Assembly (NCBI GenBank): GCA_029962745.1
Contig: CM057151.1
Coordinates: 34,304,818-34,368,817, forward strand
DNA: 64,000 nt
Source: Echinometra lucunter
Taxonomy: Eukaryota; Echinodermata; Echinoidea; Camarodonta; Echinometridae
Reading direction: 5' to 3'
Shown here: positions 10,501-20,600 of the stretch, in pieces
Numbering within the stretch: position 1 is the first letter of the stretch
Layout: each line of letters starts with the position of its first letter
Notes under the pieces: generated by a model
Database searches by the model: none
What the model saw: only the letters and a program-made list of their open reading frames with translations
Told to the model about the DNA's origin: nothing
Made by a program: the position numbers and the translations under genes

Positions 10501-13217
10501 ATTATCTCCTAATATAGTAACATTTTCCCTGATTTTTTTTTTATTTTGACACCCTTTTTTCTGATTTTACCCGTTTTTGATACCCTTAACTGGATCCCCG
10601 GGTTCCCCGCTCGTTGCTGAAAAATGACCCTTTTTCTTTTACTACATTTTTGTTTACGCAGATGATGTACAGGCTTCAATGAGACATATCCCCCTGGGGT
10701 TGAATGTGAAAGGGTACGTACATGTTTTTATAATTCTTCTGTGCATGTGTGATCCCCTTTGTTATGATCCAATTTTCTTGTATTTCTTAATTTAATGCCT
10801 TGGCCTTGGCCTTGCAGTTTCAGGCCTTGACCTTGGCCTTGGGTTGCCATGACTTGGCCTTGGAGGTTGAAGCCTTGGCCTGGGCCTTGAGGGTTTGGGC
10901 CTTGGCTACAACACTGATCCAAATGTCGATGCTGTGGATACAACCACACGTGTGTGGCTGTATACACTGCCTTTAAAAATATCCCCTGAACAGGTTTTAT
11001 ACTTCCATGAAAAAACATCCCTTAACAAGGATTTTGCATGGTTTCTCATGAAACTATAAACCCCTAAACAGGTTTGATTGAAATATTACCCCCTAAACAG
11101 GTTTGCTTAAAATATGACTCCCTAAACAAGATAACATGAACATATATAGGATAACCTTTTGCAAACCGACACATTCTTCACCTTTTGCGAACTGACACAT
11201 TCTTCACAAAAAAGCAAACAAACAAAAACAAACTGCAAATAGACATTGTTTTCTGCTAAATTACAAAAATTACTATCTATTTCAAACACGTAAGTAGCCG
11301 GTATGGAAAATCTACCCCTTAACGCATCAGGCCACATTAGTTAAAAGCACCCCTTTTGGCAAACCCGGAGAATAGGGGACCAGAACGCGCTGCACATGCC
11401 ATACGTACAGTACAGAGATCGGCAGAGACAGCCGAGAGTCAGAGTATGTGACAAGTCTATAATCAAGTTCAAAATGACTTTTTTAATCAGGTAGACTAAT
11501 AATGTTTAATATTATTAAATTGTCCTCTCGGCTTTCAGATATTTGGACTTTGGTTATGTGATGAAAATCATTTTGATTTTATCCAGAAATGTTCTCAAAC
11601 TCACAAATGTTCCATCGCTGAATCTTGTGCAGATCGTCCCCGTCGCCGCTGCCACTGGGCTAGCTGCATTTGCTTGCACACAAATGAATATGTGCGCGCA
11701 TTACGGTCCCCTATTCTCCGGGTTTGCCCCCCTTTTTGTTGAAAGTTAGCATTTTAGGACCCCTTATTAACACGGAACGCACGGTACGCATTCCGTATGG
11801 AAAAAAAGACCCCATTTTACGCGTTTCTTGGACGCGCATGTGTACACCAATATATATGAGTGGCCCCCCTGGGAGCATACCAATGTAGCCCTGTGTCAGT
11901 GTGCTTTAACTCTGGCAGTATTCTAAAAATCGTGTTATCTCTGGCTTTGCAGTCAGAAATAGCGTACGCCATTCCATTGGCTCACATCACACACTTTTGT
12001 CTTGTGAGCTGGTCATTTGCGCAGTTTATACCAACCATTAACCATAAGTTAGATCTATGTGTTTTAAATTTGTTGTGACAATTAACACAGTGAAGATAAG
12101 ACAAAAGATAACACGATTTCAGAATACCAGCCCAGGGAGCTCCGTCGCGTAGGCGGAATTAGCCTAGCCCTAGTAGGATGGGGGGTTGGGTGTCCGGACA
12201 CGTAACAAAAATGAAGCCTTCTTTTTTGTCTTTGGATTAAACAAAAGGCAGTGTATACAGCCACACGCGTGTGTCTTTACCTTACGGCCACACGCGTGTG
12301 GTTGTATCCACAGCATCGTTATGAGGATACAGCCACACTTGTCTGAATTCCCACTTGAAGTCTGTGCCGCGACAGCTATCGCTAGTGCACTGTACTGCAC
12401 AAGCGATGTGTATGCATGCGATGGTATGTGTTGCGACTTGCAAAACTTGGATCGTCACGAAGGTTTTATCTCTCGATTTCACTTATTATACAAACAATAT
12501 TTTCACTTTATTCTCACCTGTTCAGCAAGCAGGTGACAATATAGTACAATATTGTTTGTATTTCAGTGATTTTCAAGAGATAAAACCTTCGTGACGATCC
12601 AAGTTTTGGGGTTTGGCAACACAGACACATCGCTTGTGTAGTGCATACATACACACTAGGGCCTAGCCATAGCTGTAGCGGCGCAGAGTATACGTGGGAA
12701 TTCAGTTGAGTGTGGCTGTATCCTCATGTCGATGCTGTGGATACAACCACACGCGTGTGGCCGTAAGGTAAAGACACACGCGTGTGGCTGTATACACTGC
12801 CTAAACAAAAACTAACTGTTATGCATTGATTTGAGCTAATCATCATCAATATTTGTTCTCTGTAAATTGTCTAACAGTTTGTGCTAAAACATTTAAGAGA
12901 TTTGCTTGTGAACTTTTTCAATTGGCTGTTTAAAATCGACTGTCCGGATACACAACCTGTCCGGACATCCAAAAACTGGGTATAACAGTTAGATCTAGTC
13001 AGTCTATGCTAGATCTACGCCTCATGTGTGCCTATGGCTATGCTGTGCCTGGCATGCACATCATAACAAAACATTTGCAGTTTTTGCAGTCCTCATTCTG
13101 ATTTTTACCCCATTTCCAATCATCAATTCAGCACAATCAACTTACTTTGACTACCCCTCCGTCCGCATCTTGCTCTAGACTTATTCTCCTCCCGGGACTA
13201 CTGCTACTACCTCCCAT
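1555..13217 (-). CDS. CHCHD3: MICOS complex subunit MIC19/MIC25 (CHCHD3/CHCHD6-type), six exons
   Basis: Peripheral inner-membrane subunit of the mitochondrial MICOS complex, which holds cristae junctions together (family knowledge). Exons in transcript order: 13146-13217, 4763-4820, 3854-3885, 2636-2716, 2327-2397 and 1714 down to 1555. All join in phase at GT-AG sites and give about 157 residues. The N-terminus MGGSSSSPGRRIS keeps the Gly2 myristoylation context of the family, and VSEDVLKRM is the conserved following block. A charged helix (residues 55-81) precedes FYKLTAEQFQKAADEVEAKF. The CHCH domain has C113/C123 and C134/C144, both CX9C, as needed for Mia40-dependent import. The start ATG has A at -3. 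Oddities: vertebrate proteins are about 227 residues, and the central coiled coil between exons 3 and 4 is missing here. The last exon may end at ATG|GTAATATG rather than reading to the stop at 1555. MIC19 and MIC25 cannot be told apart from this sequence. Confidence 0.87.
1920..2165. repeat. Interspersed repeat ending in poly-G/poly-C
   Basis: A T run, then poly-G, AACTG and poly-C (about 2109-2151), with CGAGGGAGCGAAGGGAACGA inside. The same poly-C end style recurs through the window. It lies in the last MIC19 intron. Confidence 0.4.
2825..3202. mobile_element. 378-bp MITE built of a GTTCGTTATTCCGAAG minisatellite
   Basis: Flanked by GATTCTTA (2817-2824 and 3203-3210; 9 bp if the shared G is counted). 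The ends are imperfect inverted repeats: GGGTTACAGTTCATTATTCC and, reversed, GGGTGATGTTCGTTATTTCG. The interior repeats short GTTCGTTATTCCGAAG-like units on the left half and their complements on the right. It lies in the MIC19 intron between exons 4 and 3, where the family's coiled-coil exons would be expected. Confidence 0.75.
3345..3510. repeat. Large hairpin of about 165 bp
   Basis: Arms of about 65 bp: AATGAATGTTTATGAGTGCA, ATGGACAGAATATTTCAT and GATGAAATGATCCATTCA, with complements to the right of a short centre at 3413-3430. It directly adjoins the TA-flanked MITE at 3517. Confidence 0.7.
3517..3774. mobile_element. 258-bp MITE, TA-flanked
   Basis: TIRs TATGACACCTA and its complement, extending to AGATC on both sides. 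The flanking dinucleotide is TA on each side (3515-3516, 3775-3776), as for Tc1/mariner-type MITEs. The interior contains repeated GTGCAATGG phrases. It lies in a MIC19 intron. Confidence 0.65.
4118..4270. repeat. GGTACCCACTTTTACGTCA hairpin and direct repeat
   Basis: Arms 4123-4141 and 4145-4163 form a near-perfect hairpin. A third, direct copy of GGTACCCACTTTTACGTCA is at 4251-4269. It holds three TGACGT half-sites in a MIC19 intron. The rest of 4164-4762 shows nothing recognisable. Confidence 0.6.
5861..6007. mobile_element. Foldback MITE of about 147 bp
   Basis: Arms of about 47 bp: left AACGCTAAGAAAAAAATAAA then CGGCTTTTAAAACTTTTTC, with the complement on the right ending CTCAGTGTT. TA lies near both ends. 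4821-5860 and 6008-6564 (MIC19 intron 1) hold nothing else I recognise. Confidence 0.65.
6565..7179. repeat. Tandemly duplicated unit of about 270 bp
   Basis: Text from CTCACACTAG through GTGCTGTAGCATG, TAATATCCATCCA and GCTCAGCATACCAATG occurs twice, at about 6565-6835 and 6838-7179. The second copy is broken at AGCATACCA by the 4.7-kb element that follows and resumes at 11874. The first copy therefore shows what the empty target looked like. No gene was seen in it. Confidence 0.75.
7740..7860. repeat. TGATGA / AATAAC microsatellite
   Basis: An imperfect trinucleotide tract, AATAAC to about 7770 and then TGATGA repeats to about 7850. It explains a His-rich reverse-strand reading frame, which is not a gene. 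Confidence 0.8.
8514..9443. mobile_element. TIR element with TATAAACCGCAC ends, nested
   Basis: Left CAGTACCCGTAATTACC then TATAAACCGCAC; right, reversed, GTACTGTAATTAACG then TATAAACCGCAC. GTGCGGTTAATACAC follows inside both ends. A tandem duplication of about 155 bp (8790-9080; ATCTTGCAAGGGAATTAAAC and CAGCCTCGTCTGCATTGC blocks) lies in the middle. No clear target duplication. It lies wholly within the 7397-10916 element, so it is a later insertion. Confidence 0.6.
9430..10100. repeat. AGGTCA-type minisatellite, about 190-200 bp units
   Basis: About three units with CACAAGAAAGTTTTGCAGGT, TGACCTTTGACC and ACCATGTGACCT blocks, ending CCGTTGGGCGAGACATAAAT. It is related in style to the arrays at 820, 55430 and 59440. 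It lies inside the 7397-10916 element. Confidence 0.65.
10383..10699. mobile_element. 317-bp MITE, nested
   Basis: Inverted ends: left CCTGGGGGGATACGTCTCAT and right, reversed, CCCCAGGGGGATATGTCTCAT. They are flanked by the 7-bp repeat TTGAATG (10376-10382 and 10700-10706). It lies inside the 7397-10916 element. Confidence 0.7.
11358..11728. mobile_element. 371-bp MITE with 24-bp perfect TIRs, 8-bp TSD
   Basis: Both ends read GGCAAACCCGGAGAATAGGG from outside inward, with four more matching bases. They are flanked by the perfect 8-bp duplication CCCCTTTT (11350-11357 and 11729-11736). GG-ended TIRs with 8-9 bp TSDs are typical of Merlin, but other superfamilies are possible. It lies inside the 7180-11873 element. 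Confidence 0.82.
11912..12134. mobile_element. Short foldback MITE of about 220 bp
   Basis: Inverted arms of about 25 bp: GGCAGTATTCTAAAAATCGT then GTTATCT on the left, and the complement of GGTATTCTGAAATCGTGTTA then TCT on the right. No clear target duplication. No coding sequence. Confidence 0.55.
12246..12802. mobile_element. Foldback element of about 557 bp (near-palindrome)
   Basis: The arms run the full length: left AGGCAGTGTATACAGCCACA through TTACGGCCACACGCGTGTGG and GATCGTCACGAAGGTTTTAT, mirrored as the complement on the right. The centre is near 12525. The flanks carry AAACAAA on both sides, a probable 7-bp TSD in low-complexity sequence. The arms contain repeated CCACACGCGTGTGG palindromes. 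One arm of a related copy is at 7247-7396 and 10917-10972. It lies in MIC19 intron 1, 340 bp from exon 1. Confidence 0.85.
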
Positions 13218-13435
13218 TTTCGTAGATTTTTCGTTAAAGTTAACTCGGCTCACAGTGCAGTGCATGCATATATGCAGGCGCTAGTGTAGCTGCAATTGAA
13301 TCAAGTGACTAATTTTTAGACTATGGTATCTTTAAAATAATGAAGAGTTTATACAGGTTATTAAGAATTAAGCAATCTTCCGGTTTTGTCTTCAATTTTG
13401 ACAAATTTTACCCAAAAAATTGCAGGTGCTGATCC

Positions 13436-13680
13436 CAAATTTGAATTGAATTGAATTGAATTGAATTTAAACGGTTTTATTTATTACGAAACTTCGCAGC
13501 CCAGTGGCTGCATGAATTGTGTCTGGTTTACATTCTGTGATAAAAAATAACAAAGAAAATACACCATACATTGATAACATATTGAGGAACAGAATTCATA
13601 AGAGATATATGACATGCAAAACAAGAAAAATAATACATGCAAATCTGAAAAGAAAATTGTGATGGCAGGTTTGATAGTCC
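13436..13680 (-). mobile_element. LINE 3' end (RTE-like), minus strand
   Basis: Read on the minus strand, 13680 to 13436 ends GCGAAGTTTCGTAATAAATA, then a tail of ATTCA-type pentamers (13438-13467). That is the usual look of a 5'-truncated RTE-type LINE 3'UTR. No coding part remains. Confidence 0.45.
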
Positions 13681-13737
13681 ATGTTTACCCGACGTCCAGT
13701 ACATCGTTATTACTATTATAATTATTATTACTATTAT

Positions 13738-16160
13738 AGGATTTCCCGGCCAAATTCGCAAGTTTATCATTCAAACTCATTTATTTTTCATTCAAATTCG
13801 ACGATTTTACTGCTGTCAGGTGTATCTCGGGCTCAAATCCGTATTACTAGTTTTCAAATCTGTAAAATTCTCTTTCGAATCTACATATTCATTCAAATTC
13901 ATGAAAAAGCTGCTTCTTTCACTATCTGGTCTTTCAAATTAGCGCAACAGGAATTTGACCTCGCGATGTTGTCATTCCAGCATCCTAACCCAGGGCATAA
14001 TTCGTTTTTAGCATTCAATTTAGCACTTTGAGCAGTTAAATTTGAGGGTTGATACACAATTATTGTCATTTACTCATTTTTATCGGTCACTCAATTTTTC
14101 TTTCATGTTTGTGTTTTTCTTTTGAATTTAAGTTATGACAAATATATAGATATAGCTAACAATCAAAATGTGAGTACTATGTCATCAATTTACGTATTTT
14201 CCATACTAATGATTTAGATTCGTATTCGGGTCATTAATGTCCTGTTCTTTTTCATTTCCTAACCATGGACATTCAGATTAAATGGTAAATAAAACAAAAG
14301 CAAAAATAAAACATTCATCTATTGGTGGTCTCAAGAGGTTCGTAAGTATCAAAACTGTTTATCTCGTATTTCCTCGTAACAAAGGAAAAGTTCCTGAAAA
14401 CATAGATATAATGTACATGTAATTAGTGTGGGTACTCATGTCCAAAATCGTGAGCACAATTCCCTATTTAGCTTGTAGTCAGAGACATAAGCGCCGGAAG
14501 CGGGGGGGGGGGCGGTTGCAAGGGGGGAATTGCCCCCTTCCCCAAAAAAAACATTTGCAAGGGGGGCAAATCGATTTTTGCCCCCCAAAGGGCCCCTCTG
14601 AAGAAAAAAAAATTGATCATATACAACCATGTAAAATGAGCATATTGACATGATTATAGTGCTCTGAAATCCAAACTTTCTGTAGCATTCAAAAATCAAA
14701 ATTTTCTTACTCGGTCGCTACGCTCCCTCGTATAGTAGGCCTAATTAGAAGCAACGTTTCTCAGTATTTAGATATTCTGCCTATCATCTATGAAAAAGAG
14801 GCAGATGCTTGCTTCATTCGGAAGATTATTTTCATGGGCACTCGAAGGAGGGGGGGGCAATTGCCCCACCATTCGAAAGGGGGGGCAAAATCGATTCCCT
14901 GTCTATCATCTATGAAAAGGGGGCAGATGTTTGCTTTATTCGGGGATTATTTTGCCCCCCCCCCCTCCCCTTCCCTCCTCAGTATCCTCATATATTGGCA
15001 TAAGGGCGCCCGTATTTTTTCATATTTGGGCAATGCCGTAATATGAAATTTCTGTACATTTTCACCACCAAAATTGTAAAAAAATATGCGCGCTCGCTTC
15101 GCTCGCGCGGATGAAGTTGTAAAACTGAATAGTTGATTTTCGGGCAAAGGGTGTCGGCCCCATCGCTAAAATTTACCAGTATGCCTTTCATAAACCTCCC
15201 ATTGCCATGCCCGGTCTCCTTAGTCTCTCACGCGATCCTAACATGTTAAAAGCAGTGAAAATAATCATATTTCAGTACTAATGATGCGAGAAGATTGGAA
15301 ATAGTTTTTGATAACAGTATTTTCTTAATAAAAAAAAAAACTCTAAACTTGTCCTTTTTTTTATAAAGAAATATGTATAAAACGGGGGAGAAACGTGCTT
15401 GTGGGGGGGGGGGGGTTGTATATGGGGTGCGTTGTATGCTGATATGTAATCATTTGAGGTGGGCCCCCATAAAGGTTTGGGGTGGGCCCCCAAGAGTGTT
15501 TGCCCCCCCCCCCCCCCCCTCCCCAAAGCCGGGACCCTTCCGGCGTGCCTGGTCAGAGGGGCGATTAGGGCTCCCTTCCCCCTTGTCCCAGGTAATATAC
15601 GTGTCCGGCCAAAGCGCTGGCGCGCCGGCGCCGCGGCGCCTAGCCCCAGTGTTCGCCCCTCTTTTACTGAATTTCTGACCTCGCCCCAAATGTACTGTCT
15701 TGAAAATACATAAAAATAATTATGCCATTAAAAGAAATAGCAAAATAGACTATAGTGACAAAGCATGCAGTTTATATTCGCATTATTTGTTAATTTAAAT
15801 TGCAAACATTTTTATGACCGGTATATGACTAACAAACAAAGTTAACAAACAAACAAAACCAATAAACCAACTATAGAGCACGTGTGATGCATTACTTTCC
15901 CTTAACTTGAATGAATATAATTCGAATACGAATGCTCGGTGTTAATTTGAATGCTGGAAATGACGCCTCGACAGGTGTCGGCGAATTTGAATGCCATTTA
16001 AGCAGTTTTTAAATTTAATGATCCTTCGACTAAAATGTTAAATCAGTAATAAAAACAAGAGAATTGAGTGATAATTTACATGGCAAAATCAATTTGGGCG
16101 AATTTGAATGCGAAGAAAACGAATTTGAATCACAACTTGAGAATTTGGCCGGGAAATCCT
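13738..16160. mobile_element. 2.4-kb TIR element with 20-bp perfect ends
   Basis: Both ends read AGGATTTCCCGGCCAAATTC from outside inward, followed by similar sequence rich in ATTCAAATTCG. The flanks are TAT-rich microsatellite with TTAT on both sides, so the TSD is unclear. The interior includes GGGGGGCAAATCGATTTTGC-type repeats (14500-14590, 14850-14960), a GCGCTCGCTTCGCTCGCGCG island (15088-15107) and poly-C tracts. No transposase. 14040-14480 and 15700-15920 hold nothing recognisable. Confidence 0.75.
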
Positions 16161-16850
16161 TTATTATTGTTATTATCATTATTGTCATCATTATTATCAA
16201 TGTCATTGCATTATTCTCATTATTATTATTGCTTTTCATTACAATCATTAACAGAGAATGCGCGGTGACCGTGGAGCCGCGAGGGTTCCGTGCGATGCCC
16301 ATGCGGGCATTGTGCGATGCTGCCTACAATTTATTCACATTTGCAATACAAAATCGTAGAGGATGCGGAGCCTGTGAATCCGTAGGGAAATCTTACGGTC
16401 GCCGCCTGCCTCCGCACGGAGGCCCCACGGATAGGGAGTTACGGGCAGGATGCGGGCTCCGTACGCTAATCGTAAGCCCGGTAAACCAGGCATAACTCAG
16501 GGGCCGCGGAACCGGGGGGGGGGGGGCTGGGGCTGCAGCCCCCCCCCCCCCCCAGTTTTTTAGTAGATACGTTGGCCTCTGTACAAATTCAAATTCAAAT
16601 TCAAATTTTATTGATTTGTAATCCACACAAATTGGATTATTCTCAATACAATAACGCAGAAATGATTATCCTGACGCTCAGCCCCCCCTTTCAAAAACGT
16701 TCCGCGACTTCTGTTCCTAGATTTCACTGGCGTAAATCCCGGGGAGATTGAGGTATATACCCCCCCCCCCCCCCACACACACACACACACACAAAACACA
16801 CACACACACAGTTTTTAAAGAAGAAATGATATTGTAATCAATCAGTTGTT
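16161..16850. repeat. TTA microsatellite, GC-rich segment, poly-C and CA tracts
   Basis: TTATTATTG repeats (16160-16235) are followed by a GC-rich stretch (16255-16500) with no conserved reading frame. Poly-G/poly-C blocks follow at 16516-16555, then AAATTC repeats (16588-16610) that may be a minus-strand LINE tail, then poly-C plus (CA)n at 16761-16810. No gene seen. Confidence 0.6.
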
Positions 16851-17113
16851 GAAACCTTTAAAAATAAATCTGTCATAAACGACGGTTATAGTCATTTCTA
16901 TTTGAAACGCTATTATAAACCAGAGGGATGGATATTGGTGTCGATCCCGGAAGCGGTTGGGACGCTTATTGTTTATAAGATTACCATCGATCAACATCAA
17001 TTAACTGTTTCTTTTTAGTTTTCATTATGATGTCCAAAATCGAGAATTCAAAGAAACTAACGGAATTTATCAAGTTGGTACTACCCCATGAAATTATTAA
17101 TGCTCTGAAATGT

Positions 17114-19610
17114 GATTTTACCGAGGGTTATTTGAAAGTCCCAACCTTCGATTTCTATTAACTGTTTTTAATATGATATGGGAAACTTCTGCTTTCCCAA
17201 AAGGATGGACTCATTCTATTATTATTCCTATACTGAAACGTAATGAGGATCCTTCCAACCCAGGTTCATACAGACCTATCTCCTTGACTTCCATCATGTG
17301 CAAACTTATGGAACGTATGGTCAATAGTAGATTGATATGGATATTAGAAAAGTTTAATATCATATCCCAATGTCAGAATGGTTTTAGGAAAAACCGGAGC
17401 ACAATGGACTCCATAGTCCAATTGGAGAATGACATTCAAAAAGGTCTGGCAAATAAAGAAGCAGCTATCGTTTGCTTCCTTGACTTTGAGAAAGCATATG
17501 ACTCTCTGTACAGGAAAGCCATTATTTATAAAATGCAAGTACTAGGCTTTCACGGAAATTTAATAGCATGGGTTGAAAGTTTTCTTGCCAACCGAACAAT
17601 TCAAGTAAAGATAGGGAAATCCTTGTCTAATGTTTTCCATTCAGATTATGGAGTTCCCCAAGGAAGTGTCATAAGTCCCACACTTTTTAACATCATGCTT
17701 AATGATTTAAGCCATAATACCTCTGGAGTAAATATGTCCTTTTATGCCGACGACGTGGCAATATGGTTTTCAAATAGGAATATCACCTATGCTCAGAAAA
17801 AAATTCAAAAAGCTATGGATTCTGTGAATCAATGGAGTGATATGTGGGGTATGACCCTCTCCACCAGAAAGTCTTGTATAGTTGTATTCACCTATAAGAA
17901 AATAAATGTTAAATCTATTCGTATATTACTTGCAGGTAATGTATTACGGTTAGAAGAGTCTTTCAAATACCTAGGAATACAATTCGACCAAAAACTTACT
18001 TGGAAAAAACATATAGAAGATGTTATAAATAAATGTAAAGCCAGAATGAATATTTTAAGAGTCTTAACAGGAACAGATTGGGGGGCCGACACAACCACCT
18101 TGTTAATGGTATACAAAGGCCTAATAAGATCAAAAATAGACTATGGTTGCATGGTTTATGATTCTGCCCCCAATTACCTGAAGGATAAACTTGACTCTAT
18201 TCAATACAAGTGTTTGAGAATCATTACCGGCGCCCCTATAGCCACTTCTCTGGAAGCATTGCAAATGGAATGTAATGAAATGCCGTTAGACTTACGTAGA
18301 CAATATTTTACCGACACCTTCCAAATTCATATTCGAACACAAAATTATGACCATCCATTGAAACAGTTGCTACGCCCTTGCTGGCAGTATGAGAGGTCTA
18401 CACAAGAAAAAAGAAAAAAGGCAGTGGCTTCTCGTTTTTCTACATTAGAAAAAAACGTAGAGCCCAATATCGTTATCTATTCTGGTATGCCCTTCTGGCA
18501 TCTTGCATCTCCCATGATATTATTAACTGTTAAGGACCAGTTTGTAAATAAAGCAGCTTGTATCCCACATGAGCTGAAAAATGCAACATCGGAGATGCTA
18601 GATAAATATAAGAATAATTTAATGATATATACAGATGGATCTTGCTTAACGAGCAAGAACATGGTTAGCTGTGCTTTTTATATTCCTAGTCTGAAGTATG
18701 GAAAGGCTTTTCGCCTCTCCCCTATATCGATATTCAGAGCAGAACTTACAGCCATTAACATGGCATTAGAGTGGGTAGACATTAATAAGCCGAAAAATCC
18801 AGTCCTTATATTGTCTGACTCTCTTTCTGCATTACAGGCCTTAAAAAACAAAATACCATCAGCAGTTATCTATGAAATCTTATATAAGATCACTCATTTG
18901 GAAAAGGATGGAATTGCAATATCCTTGGAATGGGTACCCGCCCACTGTGGTGTTAGCGGAAATGAATCTGTTGATGCGTTAGCAAAAACGGGACTTTGTC
19001 ACCCTACTATTGACATCACTATGCCATTTACCAAGAATGAAATTCGTTCTCTCATACTCACAATCCTACAAACGAAATGGAGAACAAAATGGGAAGCATC
19101 CGATAAGGGTCGACATTTATTTCAAATACAACCTACACCCGAACAGTTTATATCCTTCTGCAAAAACAGAAGAGATGAAAGATTTATTCATAGACTCAGA
19201 CTTGGGAATTGTAACTTGAACTTTTACCTTTTCCGAATGAAAAAGCATGACACTGGACTTTGTGATGTATGTGAGGAACCCGAAACCATTTCCCATATTC
19301 TCCTGAACTGCAAGAAATATAATTTTCCTAGAGAGGTCTTTTGTAAAGAAATCAATGTTTGTATGAATGATCTGACGCTTAAACGAATGCTCCAACGTAA
19401 AAAACAAAAAGGCTTTTAGAGTTCCTGAAGTGTGTCGATACGTATGAAAGGATATTGTTATGATGTATTCTCGTACATGTCGTAGTTTATCTGTATGAAA
19501 GAATTGTTAGTTTAAAGACTGTAAATGTATCTTATTTCTTAGTCTATGTATTGCACTGCACTTTTCCCGCCTTGAATTGGGGTTTATCGAAGTTTTATAA
19601 AATGAATATC

Positions 19611-19643
<33 letters not shown>
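17114..19643 (+). mobile_element. 5'-truncated non-LTR retrotransposon (I-group-like LINE) with RT, RNase H and poly-A tail
   Basis: One frame stays open from about 17114 through the first ATG (17173) to the stop at 19419, followed by about 196 bp of 3'UTR and a run of about 28 A (19616-19643). Residues counted from the ATG: RT block GFRKNRST (70-77), LDFEKAYD (103-110), VPQGSVISPTLF (161-172), catalytic YADD (191-194); then RNase H with YTDGS (D488), FRAEL, LSDS and AHCG; then a C-terminal zinc knuckle CX2CX7HX4C. RNase H downstream of RT is typical of the I superfamily of LINEs. ORF1 and the apurinic endonuclease are absent, so this is a dead-on-arrival 5' truncation. The absence of stops over 748 codons suggests a young insertion. 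Target-site duplications were not identified. Confidence 0.92.
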
Positions 19644-19646
<3 letters not shown>

Positions 19647-20600
19647 AGAGAAAGAATAATAATTCGTGTGAAATTACTCGCATCTGTCGCTATACGTACC
19701 GACAGAGCGCCCCCGCGCGGCTTCTGAGTTGCCTAGGTTTGCTGAACCGAGAAGTCTGCTCTAAGTACCGAGCCGGACTGGCAAGATTTTGCCTTTATGA
19801 GCGAGGAGGTGTTATCTGTTACAGGCGTATGACAGGTGTATCAAAGCTTGCGCGCGCTGCAAATTTTCCTCTGAAATTAGGCCTTATATTTTCAAGGATA
19901 CCCCTTTTTGCTCTCCTTATATATAAGGCTTTGTCTTGTCTCTTAATAGAAAAACAAATTATTTCAATAAGTCAAAAAGGGCTTATTTTTAACAACGCAA
20001 CTGAGATGGCGTAAATATTCATTTTTGAATGACAGCGCCGTAAAAATCAACAACAACAACAACAACAACAACATACTCATATGTCCTATCCTACATCAAT
20101 TGGCAAAGGCAGGGGGCACAGGGGGCCATGGGCCCCCTGTTCATTCCCTTAAAAAGGAAAATGAAAAAGAAGGAAAGAGAAAGGGAAAAGAGGAATGAAA
20201 ATAAAGGAAAAACCTGGAATCGCTCACATTTTCGCTATTATGATTAACCAATGCGTATTATTTGCTACCGGTTTTCTTAAGAAAGGATAGGTTTGCATCT
20301 TGTCTCTCTATCCAGTCAGAGTGAATCCAGGGGATGGCCGAATCGGCCGCCCCCCCCCCCTTCAAAACCAGGAGGGGTCCGAATCGTCCCCCCCCCCCCC
20401 TCCTTTGAAAAGCAAAAAAAAAAACCAAGAACAAAATTTTATCATGGTAAAATACACGTGAACTTGCCGAGGACCCCCTTTTTTCGGGTAAAACAGACAC
20501 CTGAAAAAGCCAACCGCCCCCGCCCCCCCCCCCTTGAAAAATTCTGGATCCGGCCCTGCCAATGTTATGCTATTCTTCTACTCATAAAATGTTAGCATGA
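19644..20600. other. Intergenic, no gene; (CAA)n and GGGCC-rich TE ends
   Basis: A (CAA)n run at about 20049-20070, a palindromic GGGGGCCATGGGCCCCC (20123-20139), a purine-rich tract (20150-20215), and a probable MITE of about 235 bp (20322-20558) with GAATCCAGGGG and CTGGATCCGGCCCTG ends and three poly-C blocks. Confidence 0.45.

Larger units (their letters stand above)
7397..10916. mobile_element. 3.5-kb hAT-like element nested in a foldback repeat
   Basis: Perfect 12-bp TIRs CAGTGTTGTAGC / GCTACAACACTG with 8-bp flanks ATCCTAAT (7389-7396) and ATCCAAAT (10917-10924). It splits a sequence that is continuous (TGTATCCTCATGTCGATGCTG) in the foldback element at 12715-12740, giving an independent empty-site check. 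Both sub-terminal regions (7410-7530, 10795-10908) carry repeated CCTTGGC on the same strand. Inside are a TGATGA microsatellite, two further TIR elements and an AGGTCA-type minisatellite. No transposase frame was recognised. Confidence 0.85.
7180..11873. mobile_element. 4.7-kb TIR element (outer shell of a nested insertion)
   Basis: Flanked by the 9-bp direct repeat AGCATACCA (7171-7179 and 11874-11882). The ends are inverted repeats of about 40 bp: the left runs from poly-G through GGCCATTCAGATATATTGGT, and the right, reversed, reads GGCCACTCATATATATTGGT, both followed by GTACACATGC. The uninterrupted sequence AGCATACCAATGTAGCCCTG at about 6801 is the paralogous empty site. No transposase was seen. 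Most of the interior is later insertions. The tract at 10973-11140 repeats CCCCTAAACAGGTTT-like phrases. Confidence 0.78.

Noticed and set aside
15278..15713. Several overlapping frames of 80-100 codons
   Set aside because: They depend on poly-C/poly-G runs and change frame with run length; no conserved protein features.
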